The position numbers were made by a program, and so were the translations under genes. The notes beneath the pieces were generated by a model. The model did not search any database and had not been told where the DNA came from. It saw only the letters and a program-made list of their open reading frames with translations. From the NCBI GenBank assembly GCA_003550945.1, contig PULL01000287.1, positions 1-10,028 on the forward strand: 10,028 nt of DNA, in the 5' to 3' direction. Positions 1 through 6,460 of the stretch are shown here, in pieces. This DNA comes from Thioalkalivibrio sp. GTDB lineage: Bacteria > Pseudomonadota > Gammaproteobacteria > Ectothiorhodospirales > Ectothiorhodospiraceae. How positions within the stretch are numbered: position 1 is the stretch's first letter; every line of letters starts with the position of its first letter.

Positions 1-249
1 GCCCAGTCCGAGCGGGATGCGCTGCAGTCCCAGCTCGCCGACACGCAAAGCGCTCGGGACATGCTCGAGGCCGAACTGGCTACCGCCCGTTCCGAACAGG
101 CGGACCTCGGCGAACAGCGCGCGCTGCTGCGCGCCGAAGTCACCGAACTGGAGCGGCAGGTCGAAACCACCGAAGCCCAGCTCGCCGAAGCCCAGTCCGA
201 GCGGGATGCGCTGCAGTCCCAGCTCGCCGACACGCAAAGCGCTCGGGAC
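1..249 (+). repeat. 60-bp perfect direct repeat (copies 1-60 and 190-249) in the coiled-coil region
   Basis: Bases 1-60 are identical to 190-249. The offset is 189 bp, or 63 codons, exactly nine heptads, so the duplication keeps the coiled-coil register. Similarity continues more weakly after each copy (MLEAEL versus VLEAEL). A degenerate relative, ending in ERDAIRA, appears near 391-415. Because copy one starts at the window edge, the repeat probably continues to the left. Confidence 0.9.
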
Positions 250-810
250 GTCCTCGAGGCTGAACTCGAGAGCGCGCAGGCCGCCGCCGCGGCGGCTCGT
301 GAAGAAGCGGCCGAAGCACTTGCAGCCGCGGAGCGCGAAACCGCCGATCTGCAGTCCGCGCTGGCTTCGGCCCAGGCCGAACTCGCCGAGGCCATGGACG
401 AGCGGGATGCGATCCGCGCCGCCGGGGAACGTGAAATCGCGGCGCTGCGGGCGGCATTGCCGCCGGAGGAAGGCGGCTCTCTCGAAGCGGACGCCGCCCG
501 CGCAGCCGCAGCGGAACCCGCACAGGCGCTTCGTGAGACCCAACAGGCCATGCGCCGCAGAGGCGCCGACCGCGAGGCCCTGCAGGCGACGCTCGACCAG
601 TCGGTGGCGGACCTGTACCGCGCCCAGGCGCTGGTCAGCCGTGTTCAGGGTGGAACGCTGTATGAAGTGCGGGAAGGCGAAACACTCGGGCATATCGCGG
701 CGCGCTTCTACGCCGACGCGAACGCCTGGCCGCGTATTTACCAGGCCAACCAGCACGTGCTCGAGAACCCGGATCAGGTGTGGCCACGCACCACGCTGAT
801 CCTGCCGTGA
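1..810 (+). CDS. Coiled-coil LysM-domain protein, C-terminal part (5' truncated by window edge)
   Basis: Frame 1 is open from the first base to TGA at 808-810, giving 269 visible residues; the ATG at 61 lies inside the repeat pattern and is not taken as the start. Roughly residues 1-215 are rich in Ala, Glu, Gln, Leu and Arg with heptad-like spacing (for example RDALQSQLADTQSARD), as expected of a long coiled coil. Residues about 221-268 match a LysM domain (YEVREGETLGHIAARFYADA, then WPRIYQAN and a final TLILP). In the LysM family this fold binds peptidoglycan or chitin-like glycans, so an envelope location is likely, but any signal peptide or membrane anchor lies outside the window. A 60-bp perfect duplication is listed separately. 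The gene converges on lptG with a hairpin between them. I do not recognise a named family; the specific role is unknown. Confidence 0.88.
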   Translation, partial: AQSERDALQSQLADTQSARDMLEAELATARSEQADLGEQRALLRAEVTELERQVETTEAQLAEAQSERDALQSQLADTQSARDVLEAELESAQAAAAAAREEAAEALAAAERETADLQSALASAQAELAEAMDERDAIRAAGEREIAALRAALPPEEGGSLEADAARAAAAEPAQALRETQQAMRRRGADREALQATLDQSVADLYRAQALVSRVQGGTLYEVREGETLGHIAARFYADANAWPRIYQANQHVLENPDQVWPRTTLILP

Positions 811-820
811 GGTGAGGCCA

Positions 821-848
821 TCCCCCGGCGCAGCCTTGCGCCGGGGGA
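821..848. terminator. 12-bp perfect hairpin between convergent genes
   Basis: Arms 821-832 and 837-848 are perfectly complementary (TCCCCCGGCGCA paired with TGCGCCGGGGGA) around the tetraloop GCCT. It lies 10 bp after the LysM gene stop and 13 bp after the lptG stop, so it could serve both convergent transcripts. Neither strand has a T-tract after the stem, so it is not a textbook intrinsic terminator. It may instead stabilise 3' ends or act together with Rho. Confidence 0.6.
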
Positions 849-861
849 GGTTCGACCGATC

Positions 862-1929
862 TCAGACCCGGGTCCGGCTGAGCGCAACCAGGGCAATCGC
901 GAGAAACAGCCAGAGCGGTGCGCTGGCCGCCAACCATGGCGGCAGCTCGTAGACCATGCCCATGTGCGTCATCACGCGCATCACCAGTACGAAGCTGACC
1001 CCGAGCACTACGCCGATGAACAATCGGCGCCCTGCACCTCCCTCGCGCTGACGTCCGAACAGGAACGGAACCGCCAGCAACAGCATCACCCAAGTGCTGG
1101 CTGGCATCGTCAGGCGTTGCCAGAACGCCACCTCGTACGGTGCCGAGTCGAGCTGATTCTCGCGCAGATAGGTGATGTAGCTGAACAGATCGAGGGCCGC
1201 CATCTGCCGCGGCTCGATGACCAGCACACCAAGGTACTCCGGGGCCAGCAACCGCTCGACCCGCTCCTCCTCGAGCCTCTCGGCTCGAACCCCGGTTGCG
1301 GATAGCTCGGAACGCTCCACGTCCGACAGCACCCATGCACCGGCTTTCGGGCTGGCCAGCCTTGCGCGGGTGATCGATATGACCTGGCGGTCAGGTCCCA
1401 TCTCAATCACCCGGACATCCCCCAGGCGCTCGCCCGGCAGAACGGCGTCCGCATGAACGATACGGTTGCCGTCGCGCGCCCAAAGTCCGATCCGGCTGAC
1501 CGTCAAGCGCTCGTCGAACGCAAAGGTCTTCAGGTTCTGCCCCCGGGCCTCGGCCCCCGGTGCGACCAGTTCGCCCAGCGCCACCATTCCAAGCACCACG
1601 ATCAGCCCGCCCTGCAGCACCCAGAACACCAGCCGACCGAGGGTCACGCCAGCCGCGCGCATCGCCGTAAGCTCACTGTTGGCGGCGAGATTCCCCAGCC
1701 AGAGCAGGCTACCCAGCAGCGCCGCCGTGGGCACCATCTCGTAGATGCGCCTCGGCAGCGTCAGCAACACGTAGACCAGCGCCTCCCAGAGCCCGTAGTT
1801 GCCTCGGCCGACATCGCCGAGTTCGCCGATCATCGCGAAGACCGCATCGAGCGCCACCAGGAGCAGCAGCACCAGCAGCGTGCCGGTCAGCACGTGTGCG
1901 ATCACGTAGCGGCCGAGGACCGTGGTCAT
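862..1929 (-). CDS. lptG: LPS export ABC transporter permease LptG
   Basis: The protein has 355 residues, close to the usual length of about 360. LptG pairs with LptF and the LptB ATPase in the inner membrane to extract lipopolysaccharide and push it along the LptC-LptA bridge to the outer membrane (family knowledge). The sequence shows the YjgP/YjgQ (LptF/LptG) permease layout. Hydrophobic helices lie at about residues 8-35, 50-85 and 97-122, then a long polar periplasmic region at about 125-270, then three C-terminal helices (around AVPFLFG, GVVLGVSFVLV and PLWLFLAIALVAL). The NSELTAMRAAGVTLGRL segment near residue 84 fits the cytoplasmic coupling helix of the family. I chose ATG at 1929 because the family N-terminus starts there (MTTVLGRYVI) and because it overlaps the lptF stop as ATGA, implying translational coupling. 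Reading further upstream in this frame only yields an antisense-like extension inside lptF. Confidence 0.95.
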   Translation of the reverse strand: MTTVLGRYVIAHVLTGTLLVLLLLVALDAVFAMIGELGDVGRGNYGLWEALVYVLLTLPRRIYEMVPTAALLGSLLWLGNLAANSELTAMRAAGVTLGRLVFWVLQGGLIVVLGMVALGELVAPGAEARGQNLKTFAFDERLTVSRIGLWARDGNRIVHADAVLPGERLGDVRVIEMGPDRQVISITRARLASPKAGAWVLSDVERSELSATGVRAERLEEERVERLLAPEYLGVLVIEPRQMAALDLFSYITYLRENQLDSAPYEVAFWQRLTMPASTWVMLLLAVPFLFGRQREGGAGRRLFIGVVLGVSFVLVMRVMTHMGMVYELPPWLAASAPLWLFLAIALVALSRTRV

Positions 1930-3053
1930 GCCGGTCTTCTCACCAACGAGTGTGCCATCCGGTTCCACATGCAACTGCGCCAGGACATCACCACCCAGGC
2001 AGAGAGCGGGATCAGGTGAACCCACCACAGCCCCAGCCACAGCGGCACCTGCCCCGCCTCGAGCCAGGATTTGCCCATGATCAGGAAATTGGCATAGGCA
2101 ACGTAGACCACCAGCGCCAGCGGGAGCCGTGCGTAGCGGCCGCTGCGGGGCGGCGCAAGCCCGAGCGGCAGCGCCACCAGCCCGAGCATCAGCACCGAAA
2201 CCGGCAATGCCAGCCGCCACTCCAGTTCCGCCCGGTGACGCGGACGATGGCGCTGTTCCCATAGCTCCGAGATCGGCAGCGCATCGAGGCTGCGCCGCGG
2301 CTGCACCAGCGTCGGGTCCGGCACCACCATCCGGGCCCGGTCGAACGAGAGCAGTTGGAAGGCACCGTCACCGGGTGCACCCACGTAGCGATACCCGTCC
2401 TCCAGCACCAGGTAGCGATCGTCACCGACGATCTCGGCGATGGCGCGTGCGGCAACGGTGACCTCGGTCTGGCCGTTGCGCTCATCAAAAATGAAAACAT
2501 TCAGCAGGGCCTCGCGGTCCGGACTGAGACGCTCGGCGAAAAACACCTGGTCCCCGACGCGGGAGCGCAGGAAGCGCCCGGGCGTGATGCCGACCAGGTC
2601 GGAACGCTGGCCGGCCTGATCCCGCAGATGATCCACGACGGCTTCCACTCGTGGCACCGCATAGGACATCAGGAACATCAGGAACAGTGCCGACGGCGCC
2701 GCCACGAGGAAGATGGCCCGGTAGATCCGCGCGAAGGACACCCCACCCGCCTGCATCGCGATCAGTTCGCTGTCCCGCTGCAGGCGGCCCAGCACCAGTA
2801 GAAAGGCCAGGAACAGGGCCACCGGCCAGAGGAGGATCAGGGCCTTCAGGGAACCGAACGCCACCAGCGCCGGCAACACGTCCAGCGGCAGCCGTCCCTC
2901 TGCGACATCGCGCAGGGTGCGACCCATCACGCCGCCGATGATCACCAGCAACAGTACCGCGGTGACCGCAGCCTGGCTCACGAGAAAATCCCGGGCGAGA
3001 AAACGCTCGATGATGCCGACGCGCATCACGCGCACACCGCCGAGGTGCCGCAC
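1926..3053 (-). CDS. lptF: LPS export ABC transporter permease LptF
   Basis: This is the first gene of a two-gene lptFG operon, divergent from pepA as in many Gammaproteobacteria. It encodes the second membrane subunit of the LptB2FG exporter that drives LPS transport from the inner membrane. Hydrophobic helices occur in the N-terminal third (around QAAVTAVLLLVIIGGVMG, and LILLWPVALFLAFLLVLG) and again near the C-terminus, with a polar periplasmic domain between them. The coupling-helix motif RDSELIAMQAGGVSFARI parallels LptG. From GTG at 3053 the protein is 375 residues. I chose that start because AGGAG sits at 3064-3060, six bases upstream. The ATG at 3026 (MRVGIIERFLARDFL, 366 residues) matches the usual family N-terminus better but has no clear ribosome site, and another GTG lies at 3071. 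Function is very secure; the start is not. Confidence 0.94.
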   Translation of the reverse strand: MRHLGGVRVMRVGIIERFLARDFLVSQAAVTAVLLLVIIGGVMGRTLRDVAEGRLPLDVLPALVAFGSLKALILLWPVALFLAFLLVLGRLQRDSELIAMQAGGVSFARIYRAIFLVAAPSALFLMFLMSYAVPRVEAVVDHLRDQAGQRSDLVGITPGRFLRSRVGDQVFFAERLSPDREALLNVFIFDERNGQTEVTVAARAIAEIVGDDRYLVLEDGYRYVGAPGDGAFQLLSFDRARMVVPDPTLVQPRRSLDALPISELWEQRHRPRHRAELEWRLALPVSVLMLGLVALPLGLAPPRSGRYARLPLALVVYVAYANFLIMGKSWLEAGQVPLWLGLWWVHLIPLSAWVVMSWRSCMWNRMAHSLVRRPA

Positions 3054-3059
3054 TGCGGA

Positions 3060-3064
3060 CTCCT
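3060..3064 (-). promoter_or_regulatory. Ribosome binding site for lptF (supports GTG start at 3053)
   Basis: On the minus strand the sequence reads AGGAG, then a six-base spacer TCCGCA, then GTG. This is near-ideal Shine-Dalgarno spacing and favours a start nine codons upstream of the family-like ATG at 3026. Confidence 0.6.
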
Positions 3065-3092
3065 CACCCACAACCGCACGGCCTGACCCGCC

Positions 3093-3127
3093 TTGATCGC
3101 TGCGCTTTGCACACTGCTAAGATTAGC
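3093..3127 (+). promoter_or_regulatory. Putative pepA promoter, with palindromic -10 shared with the divergent lptF side
   Basis: An extended -10 element TGCTAAGAT spans 3115-3123, with a possible -35 TTGATC at 3093-3098 and a long 19-bp spacer. The -10 lies inside the inverted repeat GCTAA-GA-TTAGC (3116-3127), so the minus strand also reads a -10-like TAATCT at 3125-3120. Start of pepA transcription would be near 3130, about 30 bases before its ATG. The minus-strand promoter has no good -35, so a role in lptF transcription is inference. Confidence 0.45.
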
Positions 3128-3161
3128 GCTCAATTCCAATTCCGTCCCGCGAGGTCTCAGA

Positions 3162-4649
3162 ATGCGATTCTCGGTCACCACGTCCCCGATCGACAAACCC
3201 AAGGCCGGCCTGCGCGCCGTCGGCCTGTTTCAGAAACGCAAGCTCGGACTTCACGGCGAACGGCTGGACCAAACACTGGAGCGGCGGCTGGCTGGCGTAT
3301 TGAAGGCCGGCGAAATCGACGGAGACGCCGCCACCACGCTGCTGATCCCGGCACCGGCGAAGGGTGCGGCGGGAACGGTGCTGGTGGGACTGGGCCCGAA
3401 AAAGGACTTCACTGCCAAGTCGGTGCGCAAGGCCTGCACCGCGCTGGCCAAGCTGGTGGTCGACCGGCCGGCCGACACAGTGGCGATCGCCGTCGATGAT
3501 CTGCTGCCTCCGGATGAGAACATCGGCTGGCTCATCCACACTCTCGTTGGCGCGATCGGAGATGCGGGCTACCGGTACGCGGAGTACAAGGGCAAGGAAA
3601 AGGTGAAGCCGGTGCGGTTGAAGAACGTGGTGCTCTGCGTGACCGAGGAGCAGGCCACCGAAGCCGAGCGCGCCTGCGCCGAGGCCGAGGCGATCCTGGC
3701 CGGCGCGAGCCACACCCGCGATCTCGGCAACGCCCCCCCGAACGTGATCTACCCGGAAGCGCTGGCCGAGGCGGCCCGTGAACTCTCGCGCAAATACAAG
3801 AAACTGAAAACCACGGTGCTGGACGAGAAAGACCTGAAGAAGCTTGGCGCCAACGCGATCCTCGCGGTGGGCCAGGGCTCGGAGCGCCCGCCGCGGCTGA
3901 TCGCAATGGAATACAGCGGCGCAGGCAAGGACGAAGCCCCGGTCGTGCTGGTCGGCAAGGGCATCACCTTCGACACCGGCGGCATCTCGCTGAAGCCGGG
4001 CGAGGCGATGGACGAAATGAAGTACGACATGTGCGGCGCGGCTACCGTGCTCGGCGTAATCACCGCGGTCTGCGAGCTGAAGCTGCCGCTGAACGTGGTG
4101 GGGGTGATCACCAGCGCCGAGAACATGCCCGACGGGCGCGCCTGTCGGCCGGGGGACATCATCACCACCCTGTCCGGCCAGACGGTGGAGATCCTGAACA
4201 CCGACGCCGAAGGCCGGCTCGTGCTCTGCGACGCGCTGACCTGGGTCGAGAAATTCAAGCCCAAGGCGGTGATCGACATCGCGACCCTGACCGGCGCCTG
4301 CATCGTCGCGCTCGGGCACCAAACCAGTGCGGTGCTTGGGAACAATGAGGAACTCGTCAATGCGCTGAAGCAGGCCGGTACCGCCACCTACGACCGCACC
4401 TGGGAGCTGCCGCTCTGGGAGGAATACCAGGAGCAGTTGAAGAGCAATTTCGCGGACATGGCGAACATCGGCGGGCGCCCGGCCGGGACGATCACGGCGG
4501 CCTGCTTCCTGTCCCGCTTCGCCGAGAAGTACCCCTGGGCACACCTGGACATCGCGGGGGTCGCCTGGAAGAGCGGCAAGGAGAAGGGAGCGACGGGACG
4601 GCCCGTGCCGCTGCTGGTGCGGTACCTGCTGGATCAGGCCACCCACTGA
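3162..4649 (+). CDS. pepA: Leucyl aminopeptidase (peptidase M17)
   Basis: This is a 495-residue cytosolic aminopeptidase that removes N-terminal residues, notably Leu, from peptides; the family is a hexamer with two metal ions per active site. The C-terminal catalytic domain carries the M17 signature NTDAEGRL at residues 346-353 and GKGITFDTGG at 265-274. By alignment with E. coli PepA (503 residues, offset four), the metal ligands K266, D271, D289, D348 and E350 and the catalytic K278 and R352 are all present. The first ~165 residues form the variable N-terminal domain. ATG at 3162 is preceded by GAGG at 3151-3154 with seven-base spacing; the longer upstream reading would include the promoter. 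The stop is 29 bp before holC, so the two are probably co-transcribed. E. coli PepA also binds DNA in carAB control and Xer recombination; whether this one does cannot be read here. Confidence 0.97.
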   Translation: MRFSVTTSPIDKPKAGLRAVGLFQKRKLGLHGERLDQTLERRLAGVLKAGEIDGDAATTLLIPAPAKGAAGTVLVGLGPKKDFTAKSVRKACTALAKLVVDRPADTVAIAVDDLLPPDENIGWLIHTLVGAIGDAGYRYAEYKGKEKVKPVRLKNVVLCVTEEQATEAERACAEAEAILAGASHTRDLGNAPPNVIYPEALAEAARELSRKYKKLKTTVLDEKDLKKLGANAILAVGQGSERPPRLIAMEYSGAGKDEAPVVLVGKGITFDTGGISLKPGEAMDEMKYDMCGAATVLGVITAVCELKLPLNVVGVITSAENMPDGRACRPGDIITTLSGQTVEILNTDAEGRLVLCDALTWVEKFKPKAVIDIATLTGACIVALGHQTSAVLGNNEELVNALKQAGTATYDRTWELPLWEEYQEQLKSNFADMANIGGRPAGTITAACFLSRFAEKYPWAHLDIAGVAWKSGKEKGATGRPVPLLVRYLLDQATH

Positions 4650-4678
4650 GCGCGGGCATTGAACCGGGCGGCCGCCGC

Positions 4679-5110
4679 GTGACGCGCGTCACCTTCTACC
4701 TGCTGGCCAGTGCGGAGGAGCGCGCGCGCCAGCACCTCGCCTGTCGCATCGCGCGCAAGGCATACGGGCTCGGCCAGCGGGTGCACATCCACACCGCCGA
4801 CGCGCAGGCGACGCAGGAGATGGACCGCCTGCTGTGGACCTTCGAGGACACGGCCTTCCTGCCGCATTGCACCGACGTCGACAACCCCGACAACCCGATC
4901 ACCGTGCACGATGCGGCCTCCCCCGCTGACCGCTGCGACGTGCTGATCAACCTGGCCCCTGAGGTGCCTCAATACTTCGGACGTTTCGAGCGCATTGCGG
5001 ACCTGGTCGGCGGCGATGAGACATCGCGCAGTCGAGGCCGCGAACGCTATCGTTTCTTCAAGGAGCGCGGCTACCCGCTCGAGCACCACGAGATCGGTGT
5101 CACCACCTGA
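4679..5110 (+). CDS. holC: DNA polymerase III subunit chi
   Basis: The 143-residue protein (E. coli HolC has 147) begins MTRVTFYLLASAEERARQHL and has the family's core around HIHTADAQATQEMDRLLWTF, then DVLINLAPEVPQYFGRFERI, and the C-terminal RYRFFKERGYPLEHHEI. Chi joins psi (HolD) to the clamp loader and contacts the C-terminal tail of SSB, helping the replisome handle SSB-coated lagging-strand DNA (family knowledge). The start is GTG at 4679, 29 bp after pepA; no strong ribosome site is visible, so translation may depend partly on pepA. Position between pepA and valS is the conserved gammaproteobacterial order, but here an amidotransferase gene follows. Confidence 0.95.
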   Translation: MTRVTFYLLASAEERARQHLACRIARKAYGLGQRVHIHTADAQATQEMDRLLWTFEDTAFLPHCTDVDNPDNPITVHDAASPADRCDVLINLAPEVPQYFGRFERIADLVGGDETSRSRGRERYRFFKERGYPLEHHEIGVTT

Positions 5111-5144
5111 TCCGCCGCTGCCCGACCGACGCCCGCCACCCCCG

Positions 5145-5831
5145 ATGCAGCTCGCGATCCTCCAGCACGTGGCCCACGAAGGACCGGCGGCCCTGGTCGA
5201 ATGGACGCAGGCACGAGGCCACCGTACGGCGATCTGGCCGCTTTACGAGAGCCCCTCGCTGCCCGCGATCCGACAGTTCGACGGAATGTTCGTGCTCGGC
5301 GGTGGCATGAGCGTGCATGACAACGACATCCACCCCTGGCTGGAACCCGAGCGCCAACTGATCCGGGACGCGCTGGCCGCCGGAAAACCCGTGACGGGGA
5401 TCTGCCTCGGCGCCCAGCAGCTGGCCTGCGCCCTGGGCGGTCGGGTCTTTCGAAACGACGAACGCGAGGTCGGCTTTTGGCCCATCCACCGGCAGCACGA
5501 CGCCCTCCCTATCCCCACGACGCTGCCCGTCTGCCACTGGCACGGCGACACCTTCGAACTGCCGGAACGCGCCACACTCCTCGCTTCCAGCGCAGCCTGC
5601 CGCAACCAGATTTTCGTGACCGGAGATGGTCTTGGCCTCGGGCTGCAGTGCCATCTGGAAGCTACGCCCGACTGGGTCGACTCCTGCTGCACCCATGACG
5701 CCGACTACCTGATCCCCGGCCGCTGGATGCAGGACGCAGCCCGCCTGCGCGCCGAGCGCGCCGCCTACCCCGCAATGCACGCCGCCTTATTCGATCTGCT
5801 CGACGCGTTGTTTCACCACCGTAGGGACTGA
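5145..5831 (+). CDS. Class I glutamine amidotransferase (standalone GATase1 protein)
   Basis: The 228-residue protein has the complete class I amidotransferase triad. The nucleophile is C87 in GICLGAQQLACALGG, and the partners are H170 and E172 in LQCHLEATPDW. An early GMFVLGGGMSVHDN segment (about 47-60) and HWHGDTFELP (about 131-140) fit the standalone GMP-synthase-like subgroup. Family members hydrolyse glutamine to supply ammonia or act on gamma-glutamyl compounds. No synthase domain is fused or encoded nearby, so the acceptor or true substrate is unknown. ATG at 5145 begins a typical N-terminus (MQLAILQHVA); there is no clear Shine-Dalgarno, and upstream in-frame codons overlap holC and look non-native. 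It starts 34 bp after holC and is likely read from the pepA-holC transcript. It separates holC from valS, which are often adjacent. Confidence 0.9.
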   Translation: MQLAILQHVAHEGPAALVEWTQARGHRTAIWPLYESPSLPAIRQFDGMFVLGGGMSVHDNDIHPWLEPERQLIRDALAAGKPVTGICLGAQQLACALGGRVFRNDEREVGFWPIHRQHDALPIPTTLPVCHWHGDTFELPERATLLASSAACRNQIFVTGDGLGLGLQCHLEATPDWVDSCCTHDADYLIPGRWMQDAARLRAERAAYPAMHAALFDLLDALFHHRRD

Positions 5832-5992
5832 GGCTCGCTCCCGCCTGCCGCTCGCCGACGGGGCTCTGATATTCGAGCTCCAACTTCAGTCGGTCAGCAG
5901 CAGTACGCGAATGGCATCCCGATCGGGGGTGAGTCGAAGCCATGGTGACGCCGGGTGTGGATTGACGAACTACATCCTATCGCTTCGGCCTC

Positions 5993-6004
5993 GAATTCGA
6001 ATTC
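5993..6004. repeat. 12-bp perfect palindrome GAATTCGAATTC
   Basis: The 12 bases equal their own reverse complement and are a tandem GAATTC pair. It lies in otherwise featureless spacer. It may be a protein-binding site or chance; nothing nearby explains it. Confidence 0.4.
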
Positions 6005-6080
6005 TTCTCCCCGCGCTTAGGAAACATTCTCGAGACCAGGGTGAAGCAGCGCGGAGTGCCTGATTTGGCCGCGCACCCAT

Positions 6081-6109
6081 CAAACAAAGGCCCCGGACGT
6101 GCCGGGGCC
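6081..6109 (-). terminator. Intrinsic terminator oriented for minus-strand transcription
   Basis: On the minus strand the arms GGCCCCGG and CCGGGGCC (6109-6102 and 6096-6089) form an 8-bp perfect GC stem with the five-base loop CACGT. This is followed at once by TTTGTTTG (6088-6081). In plus orientation the stem has no T-tail, so the shape points to leftward transcription starting somewhere in 6110-6290. No recognised minus-strand gene lies there, which makes this the main hint of an unannotated small RNA or peptide gene. Confidence 0.6.
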
Positions 6110-6116
6110 AACCGCT

Positions 6117-6206
6117 TCACCGCCTGGAGGAGACTCCTTTGCCCCCTGTCACCACCTCCAGTGCCAGCGGGCCGATCCTGAAACGAGGGGAAACGCCTTC
6201 ACTCAT
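6117..6206 (-). CDS. Possible 29-codon reading frame ahead of the minus-strand terminator (doubtful)
   Basis: ATG at 6206 opens a 29-codon frame ending in TGA at 6119-6117, seven bases before the terminator stem. The peptide begins MSEGVSPRFRIGPL and ends VVTGGKGVSSRR; it has no Cys and resembles no family I know. In its favour are the terminator just after the stop and the AT-rich, promoter-like sequence upstream. Against it, AGGA lies almost directly on the ATG, too close for a normal ribosome site, and third-position GC is lower than in the neighbouring genes. The same DNA could instead be a non-coding RNA. Confidence 0.15.
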   Translation of the reverse strand: MSEGVSPRFRIGPLALEVVTGGKGVSSRR

Positions 6207-6213
6207 TTCCTGA
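6139..6213 (+). CDS. Possible 24-codon leader-type reading frame with a strong ribosome site (doubtful)
   Basis: GGAGGAG at 6126-6132 is followed six bases later by TTG at 6139, and the frame stays open for 24 codons to TGA at 6211-6213. The peptide would begin MPPVTTSSASG and end ETPSLIS. The ribosome site is among the strongest in the window, but TTG is rare and the peptide matches nothing I know. It has one Val codon, so it does not look like a valine-sensing attenuator peptide for valS. It is antisense to the minus-strand frame 6117-6206; at most one of the two is likely to be real. Confidence 0.15.
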   Translation: MPPVTTSSASGPILKRGETPSLIS

Positions 6214-6255
6214 ATCTGAAACTAGACCATATGAGTTAATAATTCAACTTTTCGA

Positions 6256-6286
6256 TATAAAACTTTTTTCACGAAACCGTCGTGAA
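6256..6286 (+). promoter_or_regulatory. AT-rich promoter-like element with an operator-like inverted repeat
   Basis: TATAAA at 6256-6261 lies in the most AT-rich stretch of the window and could be a -10 box. Starting seven bases later, the inverted repeat TTCACGA-N5-TCGTGAA (6268-6286) would overlap the transcription start, the position expected of a repressor site. No good -35 is seen at the right distance. It could be a distal valS promoter with a leader of about 230 bases, or serve the leftward transcript implied by the terminator at 6081-6109. The regulator is unknown. Confidence 0.35.
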
Positions 6287-6460
6287 TCGCCATGGGTGCG
6301 GCAGCCGCGTCGCATTACAGGGGAGATTGTCGCATCCGGGCCGGAACCGACGTCCCGGACAGGCTTACGGCACGCGGTAGGGCTTTTCCCTTGCGCCGGG
6401 CGCATGAACGGACAACCGGCCACAAGGCACCGTCACGACGCATGCCCATCCGGCACTCGC

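Noticed and set aside
17..799. A 260-codon plus-strand frame in the first gene, offset from the LysM frame
   Set aside because: It is Pro/Arg/Ser-rich off-frame reading of the repeat region; the LysM domain and heptads are in frame 1.
1453..2019. A 188-codon plus-strand frame opposite lptG
   Set aside because: His/Gln/Arg-rich antisense product; lptG on the other strand has the full membrane-helix pattern.
1930..2262. An N-terminal extension of lptG reaching into lptF
   Set aside because: The extension is an off-frame reading of lptF; the ATGA overlap and family N-terminus place the start at 1929.
3123..4646. A 507-codon open frame on the minus strand opposite pepA
   Set aside because: It is an antisense shadow created by GC-rich third positions. 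pepA on the other strand has every catalytic residue, and the antisense product resembles no protein family.
6117..6206. Double-glycine RiPP precursor reading of the minus-strand micro-ORF (ALEVVTGG near the C-terminus)
   Set aside because: Only seven residues follow the GG, there is no Cys, and no maturation or export genes are nearby; the resemblance is probably chance.
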